Positions 59,150-64,000 of a DNA stretch of 64,000 nt are shown one piece after another (position 1 is the first letter of the stretch; each line of letters begins with the position of its first letter). The notes under the pieces are model-generated. The model searched no databases. It had not been told where the DNA came from and saw only the letters and a list, made by a program, of their open reading frames with translations. Source of the DNA: Rubrivivax sp. (lineage in GTDB: Bacteria > Pseudomonadota > Gammaproteobacteria > Burkholderiales > Burkholderiaceae_C); the NCBI GenBank assembly GCA_019635315.1, contig JAHBZT010000002.1, positions 434,001 through 498,000 on the forward strand, given 5' to 3'. A program made the translations under genes and the position numbers.

Positions 59150-60269
59150 CCGGCGCCGCGGCGCGGGCCGGCGCGACCGGGTCGTCCAGGCCGAGCAGCC
59201 GCGCATACAGCGCCAGGTAGGCGTCGGCGGCGCGGTCCCAGTCGAACTGCGCGGCATGGGCGCGGATCGCGTCGGCGCGGCCGGGGTCGGCGCGCCAGCG
59301 TGCCAGGCCGCGTTCGACCACCGCGCGCATCGACCCGCCGTCGAAGTCGTCGAAATACTCGGCGGCGTCGCCGCCGATTTCCGGCAGGCAGGTCAGGCGC
59401 GACAGGAAGACCGGCTTGCCGAAGTGCATGGCCTCGATGGGCGGCAGCCCGAAGCCCTCGGTCAGCGACGGAAACAGGAAGCCGGCGCAATGGGCGTAGG
59501 CCCAGGCCTTCTGCGCGTCGTCGATGCCCAGGTGGAACCGTACGTTGGGCTGCCGGTTGGCGGCCTTCAGCGCCTTGGCGTCGTCGCTGGGGGGCCCGCA
59601 CAGCACGAAGCTCATCTCCGGCCAGGCCGCGGCCAGCGCCAGGATCGCCTGCGGATTCTTGCTCGGCGACATGCGGCTGAGGTGGAACAGGAAGGGACGG
59701 GCGTCCGCGTCGGCCCAGCCCGGCAACGGCGCCTGCGGCGCGCCGACGAAGCTGCGCGCGCCGTTGTGGATGACCTCCAGCGGCCCGGTCCAGTCCAGAT
59801 GCTGCTCCACGTCCTGGGCCGTGTGGCGGCTGATCGCGACCACGACATCGGTGCGCCGCATCAGCGTCACCGTGCGGCGGTGGTGACGCCAGGTCGAGAA
59901 GGCATTGCGCCCGTACAGGTAGTTCAGGTCGTGCACGGTGACCACGCGCACCGCCGCGCCCTGCGGCGGCCGCGTCTTGTTGAGCTGGTGCAGCGAATGC
60001 CAAAGCGCGAACGGATGCGGCTGCACGTGGTGCAGGCGCTGCCAGCGCGTCACCGGCAGGTAGCCGAGCGCGTCGCCGGCCGGGCCGAAGCTGCCGAACA
60101 GCCGCTCGCGCAGGTGGAAGACGAACTGGATGCCGTGCTGCTGCCGCCACTGCGGCGCCGCGCGTGCGATGCGCTGGCCGATCTGCAGCGAGAACTCGCC
60201 GAGCCCGTCGTGGAAGGCGCCGATGTTGCCGAGGCTGATGCCGATGCGGCGCAGGGCAGGGGGGCTCAT
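59145..60269 (-). CDS. GT4-family glycosyltransferase
   Basis: A 374-residue GT-B glycosyltransferase. The N-terminal half has [24 protein letters not shown] and [16 protein letters not shown]. The sugar-nucleotide half has [25 protein letters not shown] and [23 protein letters not shown], the E-x7-E retaining motif of GT4. The donor and acceptor cannot be named. It probably acts in surface-polysaccharide assembly, given the GT2 and rfb genes beyond it. The ATG at 60269 has TACACT ending 8 bases upstream. Confidence 0.9.
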   Translation of the reverse strand: MSPPALRRIGISLGNIGAFHDGLGEFSLQIGQRIARAAPQWRQQHGIQFVFHLRERLFGSFGPAGDALGYLPVTRWQRLHHVQPHPFALWHSLHQLNKTRPPQGAAVRVVTVHDLNYLYGRNAFSTWRHHRRTVTLMRRTDVVVAISRHTAQDVEQHLDWTGPLEVIHNGARSFVGAPQAPLPGWADADARPFLFHLSRMSPSKNPQAILALAAAWPEMSFVLCGPPSDDAKALKAANRQPNVRFHLGIDDAQKAWAYAHCAGFLFPSLTEGFGLPPIEAMHFGKPVFLSRLTCLPEIGGDAAEYFDDFDGGSMRAVVERGLARWRADPGRADAIRAHAAQFDWDRAADAYLALYARLLGLDDPVAPARAAAPG

Positions 60270-60277
60270 CGGGGCGC

Positions 60278-60283
60278 AGTGTA
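60278..60283 (-). promoter_or_regulatory. -10-like element 8 nt before the GT4 gene
   Basis: TACACT on the minus strand, then 8 bases, then ATG at 60269. Confidence 0.45.
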
Positions 60284-60363
60284 GCCAGCGCAGTGACGCC
60301 GGGCGACCTGCGTGCGGCGCGCGCGGCTGCCGCGGCGCGGCCCGCCGGGCGGGGGTCGAGGCC

Positions 60364-62106
60364 TCAGCGCGCCAGGCGCGGCGGCTCGGCCAGCGAGAAG
60401 TCGTCGTGCTCGGCCGACAGGCAGGGGTTGTAGTAGGGATCGGCAGCGATCCAGGGACCCCAGCGCTGCAGCATCACGGCCGCCTCGGCCAGGTAGCGGG
60501 CCTTCTTGGCCGGATCGTGGTCGCGGCCGCGGCTGACCGACTCGAAGTGGATCAACTCCGCATGCGGCGTCCACAGGTTGCGCAGTCCGACGGCGGCCAG
60601 CTTCAGGCACAGGTCGATGTCGTTGAAGGCGACCGCCAGCGTCTCGTCCATGCCGCCGACGCGGTCCCAGTGCTCGCGCCGCAGCACCAGGCAGGCGGCG
60701 GTGACGGCCAGGTAGCCCTGCAGCCGCAGCGCGCGCGCGGCCGGGCCGCCGTCGCCGCGCGGCAGCCCGCGCAGCACATGTGCGGCGACTTCGCCGATGC
60801 CCAGCAGCACGCCGCCATGCTGCAGAGTGAAGTCCTCGTACCACAGCCGCGCGCCGACCGCGCCGACGCCGGGCTGCAGCGCCAGCGAGACCATCTCCGC
60901 CAGCCAGCCCGGCGTGAGCACGTCAACGTCGTTGTTGACCAGCGCCAGCACCTCGCCGCGTGCCTGCCGGACGGCACCGTTGTTCAGCGCCGCGAAGTTG
61001 AATGGCCGCTCGTCACGCAGTACGCGCACGCGGGGGTCCGCTGCCGCCGCCTGCGCCATCCATGCCAGGCAGGCGTGGTCGTCGGAGCCGTTGTCGACGA
61101 TCAGGACCTCGAAGTGTGGCCAGTCCGTGCGTTCGAGCAGGCCCGCGACGGCCCGGCGCAGCAGGTGCAGGCCGTTGCGCGTGGGCACGATCAGGCTCAC
61201 CAGGGGCGGCGGCTGCGGCAGCGCGAAGCGCACGCGCACCAGGCCCTCGCGGGCGGCGGCCGGGTCTGCGTCCGGCTCGGCGCGTGCGGCGACGCCTGCG
61301 CGGTCCAGCGCCGACTGCACGGCGCGCGCCGCCGCCACGGCCTGGCGCGCCGGCGGCGCCAGGCGGTGCGCCAGCACGCCGGGTACGTGGCGCACGGCCG
61401 CGGCGGCCAGGTTCCGGGCAGCGCGCAGCACGAGGTCGTGTCGGCGCGCGCCTTCGGTCAGCGGCTGCGCCAGTGCGGCTGCGAGACGATCGCTGCGCCA
61501 CATCGCGGGCGTCCCGACGGCATCCAGCGCCCACAGCGCATCGGCGTCGAAGTCGGGCTTGAACCAGGGATCGCTGCGGCGGCCGGCGGCGTCGATGCGG
61601 TCCTCGTCGCCGTAAACGAGCGCCACGCCGGGTGCCGACTGCGCCGCCGCGAGCAGGGCCAGCAGCGTGTGCGGCCGCCAGCGTTCGTCGGCGTCGAGCC
61701 AGGCGCACCAAGGCGCGGCCTGCGGGCCGGTGAGCCGGGAATGCGCCTGTGCCAGGTCGTCCAGCACCTGCACGCGCGGCTCGTCGCGGGCCATTGCGGA
61801 CCAGGTCGCGCGCTGCCCGGGCGCCGCCAGCACCAGCAGCCGCCAGCCGGGCAGCAACTGCCCTCGCAGCACCGGCAGCCAGCCGCGCGCGAGATCGTCG
61901 TCGGCCAGCAGCAGCAGGTCGGCTCGGGCCGGCCCGCCAGCGTCTCCGACGGCGGCCTGCCAGCCGGCGAGCTGTGCCGGGGAGGGGGTGTCGTAGAGCC
62001 GGCACCAGTCCGCGTAGGGCCGGCGCCGGCTGCGGTGGCGGTGGTGCAGCCGGCGGCGGTTCCACAGCGCCAGCCTGCGGGCGAGGGACGAAAACAGCGG
62101 CGGCAT
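60364..62106 (-). CDS. GT2-family glycosyltransferase
   Basis: A 580-residue protein. The C-terminal ~270 residues form a GT-A domain: [43 protein letters not shown], then [19 protein letters not shown] (DxD-type) and [40 protein letters not shown] (the ED/ND acceptor motif). The N-terminal ~300 residues resemble a second, degenerate GT-A unit ([38 protein letters not shown]), a layout seen in rhamnan or O-antigen transferases. The start at 62106 gives a basic N-terminus. It diverges from rfbF. Confidence 0.88.
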   Translation of the reverse strand: MPPLFSSLARRLALWNRRRLHHRHRSRRRPYADWCRLYDTPSPAQLAGWQAAVGDAGGPARADLLLLADDDLARGWLPVLRGQLLPGWRLLVLAAPGQRATWSAMARDEPRVQVLDDLAQAHSRLTGPQAAPWCAWLDADERWRPHTLLALLAAAQSAPGVALVYGDEDRIDAAGRRSDPWFKPDFDADALWALDAVGTPAMWRSDRLAAALAQPLTEGARRHDLVLRAARNLAAAAVRHVPGVLAHRLAPPARQAVAAARAVQSALDRAGVAARAEPDADPAAAREGLVRVRFALPQPPPLVSLIVPTRNGLHLLRRAVAGLLERTDWPHFEVLIVDNGSDDHACLAWMAQAAAADPRVRVLRDERPFNFAALNNGAVRQARGEVLALVNNDVDVLTPGWLAEMVSLALQPGVGAVGARLWYEDFTLQHGGVLLGIGEVAAHVLRGLPRGDGGPAARALRLQGYLAVTAACLVLRREHWDRVGGMDETLAVAFNDIDLCLKLAAVGLRNLWTPHAELIHFESVSRGRDHDPAKKARYLAEAAVMLQRWGPWIAADPYYNPCLSAEHDDFSLAEPPRLAR

Positions 62107-62238
62107 CGTGGGGGGCAGGGCGCGGACGTGCGAGGCCCACTCTATCAGCGGCCCGACAGGGTGCCCGCCCGGAACGGCGTCGCGGCACGCGGGGCGATAA
62201 TGGCCGCGCGCTGCGGATCGAGCGCACGCGGAGCACGA

Positions 62239-63009
62239 ATGAAGGCAGTCATCCTGGCCGGAGGCTACGGAAGCCGGCTCTCCGAGGAGACCCAGGTCAA
62301 GCCCAAGCCGATGGTCGAGGTCGGCGGCAAGCCCATCCTGTGGCACATCATGAAGATCTACGCGGCGGGCGGCGTCGACGACTTCGTCATCTGCTGCGGC
62401 TACAAGGGCTACGTGATCAAGGAGTACTTCGCCAACTACTTCCTGCACATGTCCGACGTCACCTTCGACATGGCGCACAACCGCATGGAGGTGCACCAGA
62501 AGAATGCCGAGCCCTGGCGCGTGACGTTGATCGACACCGGCGAGGCCTCGATGACCGGCGGCCGGCTGCGCCGCGTGGCGCGCTACGTGCAGGACGAGGA
62601 CGCGTTCTGCTTCACCTACGGCGATGGTGTCTCCGACGTCGACATCGCCGCCAGCATCGCCTTCCACCGCAGCCACGGCAAGCTGGCCACCGTCACCGCG
62701 GTGCAGCCGCCCGGGCGCTACGGGGCACTTCAGCTCGACGGCCGCAAGGTGCAGCGCTTCACCGAGAAGCCGCGCGGCGACGGCGATCTCATCAACGGCG
62801 GCTTCTTCGTGCTCTCGCCGCGCTGCATCGATCGCATCGCCGGCGACGCCACGTCCTGGGAGGCCGAGCCGCTGGCGGGCCTCGCTGCCGACGGTGAGCT
62901 CATGGCCTTCGAGCACCACGGCTTCTGGCAGCCGATGGACACGCTGCGCGAGAAGCAGCTGCTCGAAGACCTGTGGACAACTGGCCGGGCGCCCTGGAAG
63001 ACGTGGTGA
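62239..63009 (+). CDS. rfbF: Glucose-1-phosphate cytidylyltransferase
   Basis: Makes CDP-glucose from glucose-1-phosphate and CTP, the entry to CDP-dideoxyhexoses of O-antigens. The 256 residues match the family. Key motifs are [42 protein letters not shown] (nucleotide loop), [14 protein letters not shown] (metal site), PPGRYGAL and [19 protein letters not shown]. The ATG at 62239 has CGGAG 6 bases upstream. GATAAT at 62196-62201 is a candidate -10. Its stop overlaps the rfbG start by 4 bases. Confidence 0.95.
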   Translation: MKAVILAGGYGSRLSEETQVKPKPMVEVGGKPILWHIMKIYAAGGVDDFVICCGYKGYVIKEYFANYFLHMSDVTFDMAHNRMEVHQKNAEPWRVTLIDTGEASMTGGRLRRVARYVQDEDAFCFTYGDGVSDVDIAASIAFHRSHGKLATVTAVQPPGRYGALQLDGRKVQRFTEKPRGDGDLINGGFFVLSPRCIDRIAGDATSWEAEPLAGLAADGELMAFEHHGFWQPMDTLREKQLLEDLWTTGRAPWKTW

Positions 63010-64000
63010 GCGCGGCGCCCGACGCAGGCTTCTGGCGCGGCCGCCGCGTGCTCCTGACCGGGCACACCGGCTTCAAGGGCGCCTGGCTGGGTCTGTGGCT
63101 GGCGCGGCTCGGGGCGCAGGTCAGCGCCGTCGCGCTGCCGCCGCGCACCGAGCCCGACCTGTGCACGCTCGCGCGCATCGGCGACGCCGTGCAGGGGCGC
63201 TTGCTCGACCTGCGCGATGCCGCGGGGGTTCGCGAGGCCGTGGCCGCGGCGCGGCCGGAGATCGTCCTGCACCTGGCCGCACAGGCCCTGGTCCGTGCCG
63301 GCTACCGCGAGCCGCTGGACACCTTCGCGACCAACGTGATGGGCACCGCGCACCTGCTGGACGCTCTGCGCGGCACGGACGGCGTCCGTGTCGTGGTTGT
63401 CGCGACCACGGACAAGGTGTACCGCAACCTCGAGTGGCCGTTCCCTTACCGCGAGACCGACGCCCTCGGGGGCCACGACCCCTACAGCGCCAGCAAGGCG
63501 GCGGCCGAGCTCGTCGCGGCCAGCTACCGCGACGCTTTCCTGCGCGCTGCCGGCGTGGCCGTGGCCACCGCGCGCGCGGGCAACGTCATCGGCGGCGGCG
63601 ACTGGTCCGAGGACAGGCTGGTGCCCGATGCGGTGCGCGCCTGGCTGTCCGGCCGCACGCTGTCGCTGCGCCACCCGCAGGCCATCCGGCCCTGGCAGCA
63701 CGTGCTGGATCCGTTGGCCGGCTACCTGCGCCTGGCCGAACGTCTCTGGGACGAGCCCGGGCTGGCCGGGGCCTGGAACTTCGGCCCGCAGACCTGCGAG
63801 GCGGCCAGCGTGCGCGACGTGGTCGAGCTCGCGCGCCGCAGCTTCGGCCGCGGCGAGTGGCAGGCGGCCGATGCCACCGGCGAGCCGCACGAGGCCGGAT
63901 GGCTGGCGCTGGAGGTGGCGCAGGCGCGATCGCGTCTCGGCGTCTCGCCGCGCTGGCCTCTGGCCACCGCGGTCGAGCGCACGATGACCTGGTACCGCGC
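63006..64000 (+). CDS. rfbG: CDP-glucose 4,6-dehydratase (cut by window end)
   Basis: Converts CDP-glucose to CDP-4-keto-6-deoxyglucose, the common intermediate for CDP-dideoxy sugars. The frame is open to the window end, giving about 331 residues of an expected 355-370. The NAD site is [28 protein letters not shown], and [33 protein letters not shown] follows. The catalytic triad lies in [10 protein letters not shown] and [13 protein letters not shown] (YxxxK). [23 protein letters not shown] is specific to this family. The GTG at 63006 overlaps rfbF; GTG codons at 62973 and 63003 are alternatives. Confidence 0.93.
   Translation, partial: MSAAPDAGFWRGRRVLLTGHTGFKGAWLGLWLARLGAQVSAVALPPRTEPDLCTLARIGDAVQGRLLDLRDAAGVREAVAAARPEIVLHLAAQALVRAGYREPLDTFATNVMGTAHLLDALRGTDGVRVVVVATTDKVYRNLEWPFPYRETDALGGHDPYSASKAAAELVAASYRDAFLRAAGVAVATARAGNVIGGGDWSEDRLVPDAVRAWLSGRTLSLRHPQAIRPWQHVLDPLAGYLRLAERLWDEPGLAGAWNFGPQTCEAASVRDVVELARRSFGRGEWQAADATGEPHEAGWLALEVAQARSRLGVSPRWPLATAVERTMTWYR

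Overview
The window is about 71% G+C and reads as a chromosomal segment of a betaproteobacterium, most likely a Burkholderiales member of the Rubrivivax/Leptothrix/Ideonella type. This rests on the conserved neighbourhoods (surE-pcm-nlpD-rpoS, carA-carB-greA, rlmE-ftsH-folP-glmM, pst-phoU-phoB-phoR, trxA-rho-rpmE, dnaX-ybaB-recR, ribF-ileS-lspA) and on protein style. It is an inference without a database search. I saw no transposase, integrase, prophage gene or CRISPR array.

Layout. 1-2000: end of an unknown gene, a gene with a degenerate HNH-like motif, a VanZ-like membrane protein and tRNA-Thr(CGT). 2094-5805: surE, pcm, nlpD and rpoS (stress and stationary phase). 5963-13508: a branched-chain-amino-acid-type ABC transporter (livH, livM, livG, livF), an acyl-CoA synthetase and a periplasmic binding protein. 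A 763-bp block of inverted repeats splits livM from livG. 13569-17319: rlmD, a Bax-inhibitor-1 family protein, a GlcG/HbpS-like protein and an EamA exporter. 17351-28671: carA, carB, greA, a DUF4149 protein, yhbY, rlmE, ftsH, folP and glmM. 28721-36062: a fasciclin-domain lipoprotein divergent from pstS, pstC, pstA, pstB, phoU, phoB and phoR, with Pho-box sequences facing both ways. 36128-40076: a GT39-type glycosyltransferase, rpmE (type B), rho and trxA, all on the minus strand. 40305-44494: a pseudokinase-HDOD protein and a Ser/Thr kinase-HDOD-GAF protein, overlapping by 4 bases. 44524-47183: SRP RNA, a cyclopropane synthase and a divergent PurM-family protein. 47246-50818: dnaX, ybaB, recR and a GST. 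50864-60269: a DUF2189 protein, ubiB, lspA, ileS, a MipA/OmpV protein, ribF and a GT4 glycosyltransferase. 60364-64000: a GT2 glycosyltransferase, rfbF and a cut-off rfbG, the start of a surface-polysaccharide locus.

Genes that work together. The pst-pho block is a complete phosphate uptake and sensing unit, and the Pho boxes suggest the fasciclin lipoprotein belongs to the same regulon. The liv block plus ligase looks like uptake and CoA activation of a carboxylic acid. rfbF and rfbG begin CDP-hexose synthesis for O-antigen or capsule, next to two glycosyltransferases.

Cross-window signal. At least thirteen genes have a TANNNT or GATANT hexamer ending only 6-10 nt before the start codon (surE, nlpD, rlmD, eamA, yhbY, rlmE, cfa, purM-like, dnaX, DUF2189, ubiB, ribF, GT4). 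This points to leaderless or nearly leaderless mRNAs and revises the dnaX start. Other genes (Bax, fasciclin, livK, pstC, carB, GST) have ordinary Shine-Dalgarno leaders.
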